DNA of 64,000 nt from Aurelia coerulea (lineage: Eukaryota; Cnidaria; Scyphozoa; Semaeostomeae; Ulmaridae), in the NCBI GenBank assembly GCA_039566865.1, contig CM076954.1:9866001-9930000 (forward strand), in the 5' to 3' direction. The notes under the pieces are model-generated. The model was given only the letters and a program-made list of their open reading frames with translations, was not told where the DNA came from and made no database searches. Of the stretch, positions 1 through 11,339 are shown piece by piece; the first letter of the stretch is position 1, and every line of letters begins with the position of its first letter. The translations under genes and the position numbers were made by a program.

Positions 1-82
1 ACAGTATATCGACCACACAGTAATTTCAAAAGCAGTCAAGTTCATCGCCGGGTGATCGCCGACTTCTCAACTTGCGTAAACT

Positions 83-306
83 CTACACTTCTTCGCATAT
101 CCATTCAGGCTCCCAATCCTCTTCTTCTTCGACCCGGCAGGATGCTGCTTCATCAATAAACTCTTCCTTGCTCAATTCTGTTTTGGCTCGTTTATGTCCA
201 AATTTCTCATCAAGCTGTCGATTCTGTTTGGCCAAAATGTCGAAATGATCTGCAAGGCGAACAAAGAATTTTATTGAGTTTGTTTCCTTACCGTTAACAT
301 GTAATT
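83..306 (-). CDS. Candidate C-terminal exon, unknown protein
   Basis: On the minus strand an open frame of about 73 codons runs from near 306 to a TAG at 83-85. The product is highly charged: a heptad-like stretch (FFVRLADHFDILAKQNRQL), then basic and acidic blocks, ending with a run of glutamates and WEPEWICEEV. Such composition is unlike the random A+T-rich frames nearby. A TTGCAG just inside the frame (minus strand, about 250-256) could be a splice acceptor, giving a terminal exon of about 167 bp (83-249). I do not recognise the family; the first part could form a short coiled coil. No partner exon was found within the window. It could be a host gene's last exon or the tail of a transposon protein. 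Confidence 0.35.
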
Positions 307-1582
307 ATGAAAAAAGGTCCACAAAGGCTGCTGATCAGTTACGGGTCTTTAAAACAATTTCTGGAATGCACAAGGAGTGCGCTAGCTATCAGAGTTTCAG
401 AGGAGCTTTTGCGGCTTTGCTTGTTTTGAATCACTGGTTGAGTTGAGGAAATCGATCGTTTGGATTCAGGCCATTGTGGAAAAGCAACTCATGCCATTGT
501 GTTCAAAATCTATCCTTGTTGGATATTGCTACATTGAGAGGTGAAACATATACCTTGAGAATCCAGATTTTCCTCCATATCGAAAACAGAGCTTCTGGGT
601 CATAGCATAAGATGTTAACGCTCTGCGATCTGGAATCTCCAAAATGTGGAAGTCATGGCAAAATGTGAGCAAGAAATCTTGTGCTTAGGAAAAACCTCAA
701 TAGAAATCGAAAACTGAACTAAACAGTCAGATTCAAGAATTTAGCCCCGACGACACATATCTCTTTAAAACTTTAAATCAGGTATGCCTGGTAAAAGTCA
801 TTCATCAGCGAAAACGTAGCGTCGCGTGTGTGAATAACATCTTCATTGCTTGAATAAATATATTTTATATCATATATGTCTCTGAATTACTAAGAAGCAA
901 GGAATCGTATAGCCCCAAGAAAGAATAAAGAACGAGAGAATGAACAAGTACAATCTTAGAAATAACGATAGTCTTCTGGTACCATGGGCAAATACAACTG
1001 CTCATGGTATAGAAGACATACGATATATGCTGGAAGTATACTTTAGCAAACATTACAAAATGAAACTAAAGAGTCTCACACACCAGGAGTCTTTGCCAAC
1101 TTCGACTTTGCCAACTTCGTTGAGGAAGTACTGTTTTGGTTGAGTTGGGGGACGATAGAACGAAGAAATTTCTGTTTCTTAAGATTTATCTCTATGACCC
1201 TGACCCCACATTCAACATCTGCAGAGGTTTTATATTGTTTGAGCTCCTTGACTGGTGCGCGTTCTCTGGCGTAAATTAACGAGCCACTCCCATTTCGACA
1301 TCGATCATACCTATATGGCGTCATAAATCCCTCAATCAAGAATGGGCTAAGTGGGAAAGTATTGCATTGTATCTTATTATATTCTATTGTATTGCGTTGT
1401 ATTGTTTTGCAGAGTATTGTAAAGAATTGCAGGGTTCTGACAGTGAGTCAATCAGCTTTTCAAAACTTTGCTTAACAATAAGATCATTGATTGATAGTAC
1501 TGGTATGAGAACATTTACCACAAGCAACTTACTTTCGCAATACTCTAAATCTCAAAAAGGCTTTCGATACTGTTGACCAAAA
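307..1582. other. No gene recognised
   Basis: A+T-rich spacer with only short overlapping frames. A perfect hairpin lies at 971-1017 and a TATTG-rich stretch at about 1355-1425. Nothing else is supported. Confidence 0.5.
971..1017. repeat. Short hairpin (inverted repeat)
   Basis: The arms GTCTTCTGGTACCATGGGCA and TGCTCATGGTATAGAAGAC are reverse complements apart from two mismatches and a one-base gap. They are separated by about 8 bases. No flanking gene explains it. Confidence 0.5.
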
Positions 1583-2356
1583 TACATTAAGTGCAAAAAT
1601 TTTCGGCGTGACAAACTTTCGGACAAAGACTTGTCCGAAAATTTATTTGTACGAAATATGTAATTGTCCGAAAATTTGTCATGCCGAAAAATTTTGCTTA
1701 TATATGCGCATGCGTAGTGTGAATTTAATGCCCAAAATAGGAACCAAGACAAGAAATCTGAAATCGAATTTCCAGCACGTCACGAAAGGTCGTTGTAGAC
1801 ATGCAAAGTTTTTGAAAAAAACTGTTCCAATCCAATATGATTGTCATTAGTCAGAACATATGGTCAGAACAAGTAACAACCATTTCCTCTTCGGGTACCA
1901 CCATATACATGCTCTCACTATAGGTGATGTAATTGGAATAGACTTCATATCAAAATGGCAAAAATTGACGATGCTATCAAAACGACATAGAACAAGAAGA
2001 CCCTTTTGCAGATTTAAAGTGCCTATGACAATCAACTACAATTTAAAGCAAGTATACAAACAATTGACGAATACGAATAGAAACAAGAAAATCGGTGAAT
2101 TTTTTGCTTTTCTATTTTAGAAAATTTTATGTTAGAAGGGACTTTAGGACATGCTACGGCCCTATTCCAAACTTTATGAAGGTTTGTTTCAATAAATTTA
2201 AAAGCTGGCGTGATTTTGCATAAATGATCCAAAGACTAGTCAAAAATGTTGTCCGAAAATTTATTTGTCCGAAATACCAAAAATGTGTCCGAAAATATTC
2301 TCGCCGAAGTTTATTGTCCGAAATTTTATCCGCCAAAAATTTTTGTACTTAATGTA
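1583..2356. mobile_element. MITE with TTCGGAC-rich terminal inverted repeats
   Basis: The left end TACATTAAGTGCAAAAATTT and the reverse complement of the right end (TACATTAAGTACAAAAATTT) match over about 26 bases. Both arms then carry several copies of the word TTGTCCGAAAATTT or its complement (1612-1690 and 2245-2335). The 774-bp interior has no credible protein. The size, inverted ends and subterminal word repeats fit a non-autonomous DNA transposon; the superfamily is unassigned. Confidence 0.65.
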
Positions 2357-2689
2357 CGGTATTTGAGAAATTGCCGGATCGAACTTTGGAAGCAGAACAT
2401 AGTACTGTGCAGCCAGCGGTTATGAATCAAGGCCTAGGACAGTTGAATGTGGAGAAGTCTTACGAAATCCCAAGACTCCGAGTTGATACACACCCGAGAT
2501 TGCTTGAGAGGCCTGGGAAAAGCAGTTTTGTAGCCCCTAGGGACTAAGTCGGTATAAAAGGAAACCAACCCACTGCTCCTCGTCACTGACGCTTCGCAGA
2601 ATCTTACTTACCTTCTAGATAGTGTAAGCCCTCCTCGCTTTCTTCATATCTTAGTGGTTTGGAAGGAAGGGAGACGGATACAGTTAGAA
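2357..2689. other. No gene recognised
   Basis: Unique-looking spacer between the MITE and a LINE relic. No frame or repeat could be identified. Confidence 0.4.
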
Positions 2690-2835
2690 TACGTTGGTAT
2701 ATCATGAAGAGAAGGGGAGCAAGACATGAATCCTGGTGAACACCAACATATTCTCACTGGATCCGTCGTCTGCCTTCACTCTGAGCCACCAATGTATGGA
2801 GAGAGCTTCGGTGGCCACAGATCTGGACTTAACGA
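2690..2835 (-). pseudogene. LINE reverse transcriptase relic (RTE-like)
   Basis: Read on the minus strand, frames separated by a frameshift give WWLRVKADDGSSENM and then GVHQDSCLAPLLFMI. The second string matches the RT motif around GVHQGSxLSPLLF, which is typical of RTE-clade non-LTR retrotransposons. In those elements it follows a short strand resembling xxRVxxxxGxSExF, as seen here. Only about 50 residues remain and no catalytic YADD is present. This is an old truncated copy; clade assignment rests on one motif. Confidence 0.4.
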
Positions 2836-3069
2836 GAAAGGAAAGAAAGGAGGCAGAAAATAAACACGCCAAATAATTTCTACGCGTTATTCATAAGATG
2901 GAGCCCTTCATTAACCTTATCTCACCACCAGGGACTTTTGAAGCGGTAAATACCCGAGGGGGGATTCCATACGCCCTCTTTTTCTTCGCTGTTATAGTAG
3001 CTATAATCTTTAAACTTGGTCAATAGATGGAATTAGATGCAAACAATCAAAATCACGGGAATAAATCAA

Positions 3070-3336
3070 ATTAATGGCGATTGAATGAAATTTAATCGCA
3101 ATTAATGGAACGTGATGTTAGTTTCTTAGTCAATAGGGCTGTGTCCCTTGTGACCATGTTTACAACTTTATCTTTGTGACAATATCGTTGAAAGAAACTT
3201 CTTGCGTTGGTGCATGTCGGCTGCACGTGGAATGTCTGTTGTTCAAAGGAATATAAAAAGTAATACTGGCATGTTTATCAGTCGTCTATAATCAAAGCAG
3301 CACGCTGGTTTGCACCAGAGGAGCGCAGATTATTTT
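3070..3336 (+). repeat. Split direct repeat A1 (element 1)
   Basis: Nearly identical to 7011-7275, beginning TTAATGGCGATTGAATG and ending at GCGCAGATTATTTT. It probably contains the 5' start and promoter of the element, by analogy with family architecture. Confidence 0.75.
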
Positions 3337-6300
3337 TCGCTGAGAAGGTAGTGGCCTATTCAAGATGTTGCGTGGTTTGTTGTTTGGTCGTTCATGGTGA
3401 GATCCAACCATTAATTTATTTTCTTTACTAAATGTTTGTTCATATTTTGGCTGACTCTTTGAGCAATTTGAATTGTATTATGTTGGGAAAGGTCTGGGAT
3501 TTGGCCAAAGATCAGACGACCGACTCGTTTTGAGGCCTGGCGGGTATCGCGACATGCAGTATATCGTGCGTTAAAAATTTTGCTGCTGAAGCTTTGCACG
3601 GTGACACTGTAGAGCTTTCAGGCTGGTTCAGAGTGAGGTAAATGGGCTTTTGTGGGCTTTTGGGCCTTTTCATTTCATTTTCCTTTAGGGTTGCATGCAC
3701 TGTTTACTTGCCCCCCTTGTGCTGAATGTCGTGTTTGCTTGTGCTCGCCTCGCCCAATTCGAACTCGGTCTCCTGTTCTAATTGGTCACTTGAGATAATC
3801 TTATACACTGTTCGCCGTATTCTTGCAGGAGCTAGTATTGCTTTATGTTATTTGTTGAATCGTGACTTTCCCGACTTTCCAGTCATTTTCACGGTTAAAA
3901 AAAAACCGCTTGGGCGCTTTTCAAGAAGCCACGCCCGGTTGGATTTCTAGCATTGTACCTGGAATCATCTGTATTTTGGACACTGTATTATTTGCTCTTG
4001 TTTCAAACCAGTTCTCAGGCTTCACGCTTTTATAATTCCGTCTTGTGACTAGGGCTTGGGCTAGTGTCGCGTAGTAGAATGTTTCGCTGCCATTATTTTT
4101 TCTCCACAGGCGACTGTGTGGATTGTTTTGGAACTAGTAGAGTCTTCATAAGGGGTTTTGAGTGCCTTGGGTCTTGTGAACATTTGGTAATGGCTAAGAT
4201 TTTTGGTATTTTCAAAACGTGCATAGCATCACATTCTTGCATTCCAACGATTTTTCAACTGGTCTCAGTTGTCATATTCATTTCTCATTTCGGGAATGCG
4301 ATTCCTTTCAGGCGTGTGTGCCTGAAGGTTTTCGGACACTGCGGGTCTGGAAATAGCTATAATTGTAAATGAAAATTGTTTTGCTTCTATCAATGCCCTC
4401 ACCTTATGGGTCTACACGGATTTTTTGTTTGTTTGTTTTGTTTCAATTTAATTTTTTGTTTTTATAAGAAACTTGGGTCAGCACTTAATACTAAAAGTCT
4501 CTTAGTTTCGCTTGAAGGTTGGGTTGTTTCAGCAGTAAAATGTTCTGGGTTAGTTTCTTATTTTTTGGGGCCTAAATATTGCGTTTTGGTTCGAAGTTGA
4601 GCCTTCTTATCGTGAAAGGGCTTGCATTTTGCATTGATATTGTCAGCTCAGATAAGCCATGCATATTAAGGCTGAAAGTTACTGTTTCTAGCAGTCTAAA
4701 GTTTAAAAGAAAAATGAAGGTAGCTTTGTCAGAGAGTATCGAACCGTAATCTACCACTCTTATTCTAGAAAAGATTTAGAGTTTCTTAATTTTTCTTGAA
4801 CGGTAGTGCTTGAGTTTCTTGAAGTTTTGGTCATCATGGTACTGGATTCTGATAAACCTGTTGCTTGTAAAATAAAACGTGTATACTGAAACGTTTGGCA
4901 GTTACCTTGAAGTTTAGCCCTCGGAATGTAATGCAGTGTTTTTCTTTCAAATTTGAATAATTTGTTCAAATTTTCTCTTGACAGGTGGAATTCACTCCAT
5001 TCAAGTTAACCTAACTATGGATATAAAAATGTCTCTTATAAACAAAAAATCAAATAACAAAAAAAAAACAAAAACAAAACAAAAGTTTAAAGCAAAAGAC
5101 AAGTTTGCGAGTTTGTCTATCATTTGATTTTGATTATCGAAGTTGAATAAAGATTTTAGATAAACAAACAGTTTTTGGTCCGTAAGGCAATTCAAAGTAT
5201 GTGCTCTGGTGAATGGGTTTCAATATTCTATTAATCTAGTGTATACGACAACCAGGTTTAGTTCTTTGGACTGCTCTCTGTTTGCATGAATGATATTCCT
5301 CCCTTGAAACTAGTTGGAGAATCCTAGAAGGGGCTGAAAGTATATCAAACTGCTAGTAAAGAGAAGAGAAGTAGTATAGAAGCAACAACTTCACCAAAAC
5401 AAAAATATTAAAGCAAATGAAAAAAATGAAATGAAAATATTCGCAAGTATCTTTACTGTCTATTGAATATGGGAACAGGATATGTGTGCAATATAATGCA
5501 TTGAATCCATTGCAGTCAATGGGTACCAATGTTAAATCTCACCTAAGGTGTAGTTTAAAACAAAAAACAAATAAAAACAAAAACAAATGAAAAAAAAGAT
5601 AACAAGATCGGAAAGAATATCATATAAAAATCTTCATTTTGAGGGCAATAAACCTACTATTTCGGGACTTACAGAATGGGCCTTTACGCAAAATCCTACA
5701 ATTCAATACAATTCAAAATCCATCGTAATGAATGGGTACCAATGATTAATTTGTTTTTCAGCCAATTGTGTACTTTAAAGACAACAAGATGAAGATAAGA
5801 AGAGATTGGAAAGAGCATCATATAAAAATTTCCGTGTTAAGGGCAAGCCATCTATTTCGGGACTTACAGAATGGGCTTTGACGCAAAAATCCTACAATCC
5901 TACAACGGCAACCCACGAGATTTGCTAGTTATGTTCAGATTGGATAACGGAGTTTCTTGTTTGCAGCATCCAAATCGACTTCCTTTTGGGAGTATAATTT
6001 CCCTTTGAATTGAAAGTTACTTTATGTGAAGGCCTATACATCTAGTTTTGGTACTAGTTGCACTAACAGCAAATAATTAATTGCTTTCAATCAACTAACC
6101 GCCTTCTTTTTGGGGGATAGGGCTTGAAAGGGAAATCCATTTTTAGCAATACTTGTAAATATTTAGAGCCTCTGTTTTACTTTTTGCAGATGAAACTTGC
6201 GAAGGACGGGGTTTTCCTTTTTCCACAGATGCATCATTTAAACAAAAATCAACAACAAAAACACTCTCTCTGGCATACGATTTTGCAATTTTGAAGTTTT

Positions 6301-6700
6301 GTATTTCCTAGTTCTTTTAACAATCAGTCGATCCTCATCATTTTAGTCTCTTTAAATCAAAACGGCTAAAATCAATAGTTGGCAGGCCCAGGCTGGATAA
6401 GTATGTGTATCGTTGTGTTGTTCTGCAATTGTGGTGTAAAGTTCGTAAAAACAAGAAGTAAAACAAACTTGTAAATATGAAAATGTATTTATGAAAATAA
6501 AAAAAAAATAAAAATCAAGGTGATGAGCAGAAGAAGAAGTGACAGAAGAAAAGAAAAAGTAAAAAAGTAAAAAAAAAGTAAAACAAATCCCCTAATGTAG
6601 GGGTGGCCAAGTGCTCGGTCGTAGAGCACAAATCCTGCAGCTTTCTCTGCTTTCTGCCTTTCTCTCTCAGGTGGTGATTGGGTGGGGCACTGCGTGTTGG
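3337..6700 (+). other. Interior of element 1, apparently non-coding
   Basis: Only short, low-complexity-biased frames are present. An imperfect direct duplication of about 200 bp (about 5500-5695 and 5710-5905) shares the words AATGGGTACCAATG, CATATAAAAAT and ATTTCGGGACTTACAGAATG. The last 60 bases before B1 (6645-6705, ending AGGTGGTGATTGGGTGGGG) recur before B1 of the second element at 62100-62153. Confidence 0.5.
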
Positions 6701-7010
6701 GCGGAAAAAGTAAGGTTTTCAGTCCAATCACCGACCGTAAAAGTTGTTGTTGTATATTCGTGCTAGCAAATTCCGGGCAACTGCACTACTGCCCAATTTT
6801 CTAGCAATTATTTGTTTTTGGCCTATTTCGCTAAATCATCCAAATTTGCGCTGAAAGATGTTTTGTCGCGTTTTTCATCAGTTTCGGAACCGCGCGGACA
6901 AACCCCTGTGATAGAAGATGTTTATCGTGGCTATATTATGTTAGTCATTCTGGACATTGTAAACCTTGAGGGGTTTGTCCTTTTATTTCAATATAATCAA
7001 AGGAACCATT
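6701..7010 (+). repeat. Split direct repeat B1 (element 1)
   Basis: Matches 7345-7648. It includes CAGTCCAATCACCGACCG, AATTCCGGGCAACTGCAC and the 3' boundary AAAGGAACCATT, which abuts A2. The 66-codon frames inside B1 and B2 are simply the repeat and are not called as genes. Confidence 0.75.
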
Positions 7011-7275
7011 AAATGGCGATTGAATGAAATTTAATCGCAATTAATGGAACGTGATGTTAGTTTCTTAGTCAATAGGGCTGTGTCCCTTGTGACCATGTTT
7101 ACAACTTTATCTTTGTGACAATATCGTTGAAAGTAACTTCTTGCGTTGGTGCATGTCGGCTGCACGTGGAATGTCTGTTGTTCAAAGGAATATAAAAAGT
7201 AATACTGGCATGTTTATCAGTCGTCTATAATCAAAGCAGCACGCTGGTTTGCACCAGAGGAGCGCAGATTATTTT
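7011..7275 (+). repeat. Split direct repeat A2 (element 1)
   Basis: Second copy of A1, placed between B1 and B2. It is followed by a short junction (7276-7344) carrying CCACGGCCGTCGGTCGTGTG, which the second element shares. Confidence 0.75.
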
Positions 7276-7344
7276 CCCCACCCACCCTCCACCTATCGTC
7301 TCTGCCTCTTTTCTTTCCACGGCCGTCGGTCGTGTGCATTGGTC

Positions 7345-7648
7345 CGGAAAAAGTAAGGTTTTCAGTCCAATCACCGACCGTAAAAGTTGTTGTTCGTGCT
7401 AGCAAATTCCGGGCAACTGCACTACTGCCCAATTTTCTAGCAATTATTTGGTTTTGGCCTATTTCGCTAAATCATCCAAATTTGCGCTGAAAGATGTTTT
7501 GTCGCGTTTTTCATCAGTTTCGGAACCGCGCGGACAAACCCCTGTGATAGAAGATGTTTATCGTGGCTATATTATGTTAGTCATTCTGGACATTGTAAAC
7601 CTTGAGGGGTTTGTCCTTTTATTTCATTATAATCAAAGGAACCATTAA
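7345..7648 (+). repeat. Split direct repeat B2 (element 1)
   Basis: Second copy of B1, lacking about 7 bases near its start. The element ends at AAAGGAACCATTAA, and flanking DNA diverges from there. No target-site duplication is evident, as expected for recombinase-type integration. Confidence 0.7.
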
Positions 7649-8927
7649 TGACAATAAGAAGATATTTAAGTTATGATTATCATGATTATTACCAAAATGA
7701 TTGAACAATGAAATGAGGCACTAAATTGAAATTTTGCTTTTTCAAATTGAGTTGGATCTGATCAAATACAAATGCAGACACAATTTGGCATATATTTTAG
7801 AATAATATCGGCAAGAATAAAAAAAAGTATACAAATTTTTATGGTTACGGCGCTATATTTAAAATCTTGAAATTTTCATCATTCAATACAGTAAAGATAT
7901 AAAGTCAAAGTAGCGGAATCGTGGCATCCTGCTTTGCATATTTTAGCATTGGCGAATAAAAGTTTGGTTGGAGGGGTGGAATCCACCCCACCCCCGAGGT
8001 GGTGAGATAGGGTTAAGATGATAAGATGGAGCATTCATAAGGTGTTATGGAGATTGAAAGTTATAAAAGATCATCGGACTCGGAAAATTGCATCGTTTGC
8101 AGAGGCCTTCCAATGATTGCCCAAGCCGGGATGTAATTACAACGGTTCAAACCCTTGCCAGATTTATGGCACAACTATCCTAGCATAAGAATGTTTCTCT
8201 TTTTCTTCTCTTTCTGATAATATTGATCACTAGTAATATACTTCCGGGTACAGTTTATTTGTTTGCAGGGCTGCGAGAAAAAGTAAATTCATAGGCATCA
8301 TAGCAGAAGGTTAAAGTGTAACCAAGTTTGCGCATTTCCTAATTTTCACGTCTCGTTCCAAATTTTACCAAGTCTATTGTGACTTATTTGCTGTTCTGCC
8401 AACGTTAGGAATTGCAGGTAACTTGAGCTTTCAAGAATATATTTCAAAAATTAAAGCACTAATATTAACAAAGGAGGTATGTATGTTCAACTTGACTATC
8501 GAGTAATGCTTTGGGGATGATTTTTGATTGATTGGAGTTAAATTCTTATCTTTACTGTGTGGCAACAAAATAACACTTTAGGATTTAGATCGCACCTCGT
8601 TTCCTGAAAACAAATGATATGAACAGAAACAAGGCATCAGCAAGTAGCTAAAAGGGCCGAGCTGTCATTCGTGATATTTCTTGTTCAGGTTAAGCTACAA
8701 CGAAATGAATTATGCAAAATTCCGAACTCCCTGATGGTTTATTACTGAAATTTTATGAGGATAACAATTCATTGGAAGCAATAGCGATGACTTTGATTTG
8801 ACAACATAGTTTAGAGAACCAGGTAATTCCGTTTTTGATCTTCAATACCTTTAGCTTGCCTCATGAACTTTTTCATGTGGGCCTTCCAGGATGATCGCGT
8901 TTTGGGCCAGCAATGCACAATACTTAC
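7649..8927. other. No gene recognised
   Basis: A+T-rich spacer. The only feature seen is the right inverted end of the possible MITE at about 7998-8016. Confidence 0.45.
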
Positions 8928-8974
8928 TTGACTTAAGTGCATCACGGGCAGCAGCAGCTTCAGCACCACGAATC
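8928..8974 (-). CDS. Possible 47-bp internal exon
   Basis: On the minus strand, TTTTAG precedes 8974 and GTAAGT follows 8928, so both splice borders match consensus. The 47 bases between them read IRGAEAAAARDALKS in one open phase, with a higher G+C content than the surroundings. The polypyrimidine tract is weak, and no matching neighbouring exon could be identified in 8-11 kb. The product is unknown. It is offered as a candidate only. Confidence 0.22.
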
Positions 8975-9448
8975 CTAAAATGGGTTACAAATGTATTAAA
9001 TGTCCTACCAGCTGTATACAAGTTAGGAAAATTCTGACAGCAAGAGTCTTCAACCTAAATTAACCCAAGCAAATTGATATGTCAATCCTCGTTGGCTAGA
9101 TTAACCTTCATATTTGTCTTACCATTAAGCTATAAATGAACACATGCAAAATTCATTTTTAGGCCCAAACTAGAGCTGCAATTTTTAGACCCCTGAGAAG
9201 GAAAGAAACTCTAAAGCATGGCAACCATTAATATTCTCGGCAAGCATATTACTGCTGGTATTAGTTGAACACAACAAAATTAAAAATTTTTCTTGGGAAA
9301 TTGTATCAATGAACCAAATGTGCTGAAAATACAATTTTGATATAAAATAGGAGTAAAGGAATCCCTTTTTAGTGATAGAACGTCTTTCCCTCGGCTTAGC
9401 GAGGACCGACTTGCTTCAGCCTTCCCTAGAATCGATGGCGCTGTTCTC

Positions 9449-9842
9449 TACTCTCAAGTACCGAATAAACGGGGGGGTGAGAATAATCGGGGGGGTTGGA
9501 AATGGTTCAATATAATAATAATCGGGGGGGTTGGAACAATCGGGGGGGTTGGAAAAATTGAGAATAGTCGTTTTTCGTTTTCTTAGTAAAACACGTATCT
9601 AACATGGGTACCACGTATGTAAAACACGTATGTAACACGGGTCAGACAAACAAAGGAGAATAAAGTTAATAAATACAGTAAGTACATTTGCTTAGCAGGA
9701 ATTATTAAAAAAATTTGTTCACTATTACTTCTTTTTTTCAAAAATTAATAAAAGGGGGGGTTGGAATAAAAGTGGGGGGGTTGGAAAATTTTTCAAAAAT
9801 TAATAAGCGGGGGGGGGGACGATTATTCGGTACTTGAGAGTA
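9449..9842. mobile_element. Small MITE with G7 repeats (quadruplex-prone)
   Basis: The ends TACTCTCAAGTACCGAATAA (9449) and its near-perfect inverted copy at 9822-9842 enclose 394 bp. Near both ends are runs of seven or more G, usually followed by TTGGAA (about 9471-9556 and 9757-9819). Four such runs lie within about 90 bases on the left, enough for intramolecular G-quadruplex formation on the plus strand. No coding potential. A TA may be part of the TIR or the target duplication. Confidence 0.65.
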
Positions 9843-11339
9843 TTGGAAGTTTTGGCTTGAACCTTAGAGGAAATTTTGAATATACTGATTTATTGCTTGA
9901 TAACAAAGGTACCGAAAATTATGAGAAAAATATCAAAATCTCATTCAGCCATTCAGGATTAACATAAAGGTAGCTTTGCAAAGATCCGGCAAAGGCTCTT
10001 GGTATCAGAATTTTTCAAAATTTGCATACAGTTTTTGAGGAACCCGGTAGTGAAAATGATTGAAAGGGCAACAATGTTATACCTGGTGAGTCAGAACAAA
10101 TACAATATTTTGGCAAAAACAATACAGAGGGTGCTTGTTGAAGTGTCAGTAAACCCAATACATTTTTTTGATAAATTGATGAACAAAATGCAAGTAAATG
10201 ATATATCACGACTCTTTGTGAAAAATTTGCACTCGATTGGAAAATATGAGAGTTCAAAGTACCCCATTTTTTTCGTATCTTGAAAAAAGTCACGCACTTC
10301 AAAAGGAGACTAGGGCGAGAGCCTCATGACGTAGATCCCGGGATGAAATGCCAGCTGCTCAAAGTGTTCTGTACAAACACAGCGTGGTTGACATTCAAAC
10401 AGCAGCATAGTGATGAAGTTTCGAAAAGAAAACAAAACTAGTGATGAATGCGTTTTGTTGGAATGAGACCAGCAAGAATTAGAAAGAACAAGGAATCTCT
10501 TTTCATAAAATCCAATTCTTGTGAGAAAGAAAGACCAGTCACAAAGAGAAGAAGAAAGCGGATGATGGATTTCGCGAGGATAGGAAGACAAGACCAAATA
10601 ACTGTGCAGGAAAGTCCGTTAGCTTGCTTGCAACAGCTAAAGCACACAAATTTGGGAGACTGATGACAAATTGTTTTGCCAGGACTTGAAGGGAACTGGA
10701 AAGCCATTTTAAGGACAGACGCTGCAGGGATTTCACTAATCCTTTGCGTTCAGATCTTTCCTTCTGAAAGCGACGAGCAATCTCTTCTCATTGACAAGAA
10801 AGATTAAGCAGAGCGTTATTTACATTGAAATTATTCAATAATCAAAACATGTGCTAGTGGGGTGATGATTAATGATGTTGGCATTGTAATATGGTAATTC
10901 ATCAACAATAAATATATTTTCTATATTCAATTCTATATATTGTGATGAAGCCACCCCTGCTCCTATAGGATGGGCGCAAGGCGTTGTGCAATGGGGATCT
11001 TGGATGGGAAGCAGTGATGGTAGCAACTGCTGTCGTTGTTATTCTCCCGGCCGGGGTCACTGTTGCTCGGCTTCATGCGCTGATGCTGGCCTTGCATTCG
11101 ACGTAAAACACACCTCAGTATTTACTAGTAGTAATAATTTATGTGCAGCTTCTTGGAATTGTATATTTAGTTCTTAGCTGCGATTAAGTTGGATGTTTCT
11201 TTATGTTATGAGGGTAGTCATTGTTGTCTGTTGCTTCCTGTGGTTACCGTTCTTGTAGTGTTGTATAGTTGTATAGTAATTAGAAAGTATAGAGCAGGTT
11301 ATAACATGTATTGTAACATTTTAGATGAAGGAGTATACA
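9843..11339. other. No gene recognised
   Basis: Overlapping frames of 60-95 codons occur on both strands at 9999-10740 but resemble no family. They lack the composition contrast expected of exons. No repeat structure was detected. Confidence 0.4.

Larger units (their letters stand above)
3070..7648 (+). mobile_element. Non-autonomous retroelement with split direct repeats (Ngaro/PAT-like layout)
   Basis: Two different segments are each present twice in the order A1 (3070-3336), interior, B1 (6701-7010), A2 (7011-7275), B2 (7345-7648). B1 runs directly into A2. The arrangement A1-interior-B1A2B2 is the published hallmark of Ngaro- and PAT-type tyrosine-recombinase retrotransposons (DIRS order), whose autonomous members encode gag, RT, RNase H and a tyrosine recombinase. 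Here the 3.36-kb interior has no frame longer than about 100 codons and none resembling those proteins, so the copy must depend on enzymes supplied in trans. A1 and A2 differ at about one visible position. B1 and B2 differ at a few positions plus a 7-bp gap, which suggests recent insertion. The A, B and junction sequences are clearly related to the element at 58103-63206. Confidence 0.75.
2911..8016. mobile_element. Possible disrupted MITE (inverted ends around the next element)
   Basis: TTAACCTTATCTCACCACC at 2911-2929 is repeated inverted at about 7998-8016 (GGTGGTGAGATAGGGTTAA). A further weak inverted match lies inside both ends (GGATTCCA on the left, TGGAATCC on the right). ATAAGATGGAGC occurs in the same orientation outside both ends (2893-2904 and 8020-8031). 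This suggests an older TIR element of about 0.5 kb that was split by the retroelement at 3070-7648. The match is short, so this is tentative. Confidence 0.35.

Noticed and set aside
6812..7012. 66-codon frame repeated at 7448-7648, and the related frames in 62129-63145
   Set aside because: These are the B segments of the split direct repeats, duplicated because the repeat is duplicated. There is no evidence of translation.
3070..7648. LTR retrotransposon or TRIM with B1/B2 as LTRs
   Set aside because: A second, different segment (A1/A2) is also duplicated, with A1 at the far 5' end and A2 between the B copies. An LTR model does not explain that, whereas the split-repeat model does.
7649..11339. 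tRNA or rRNA genes
   Set aside because: A few TTCAAA/TTCGA-type words were checked (e.g. 8143) but no cloverleaf with proper arms could be formed.
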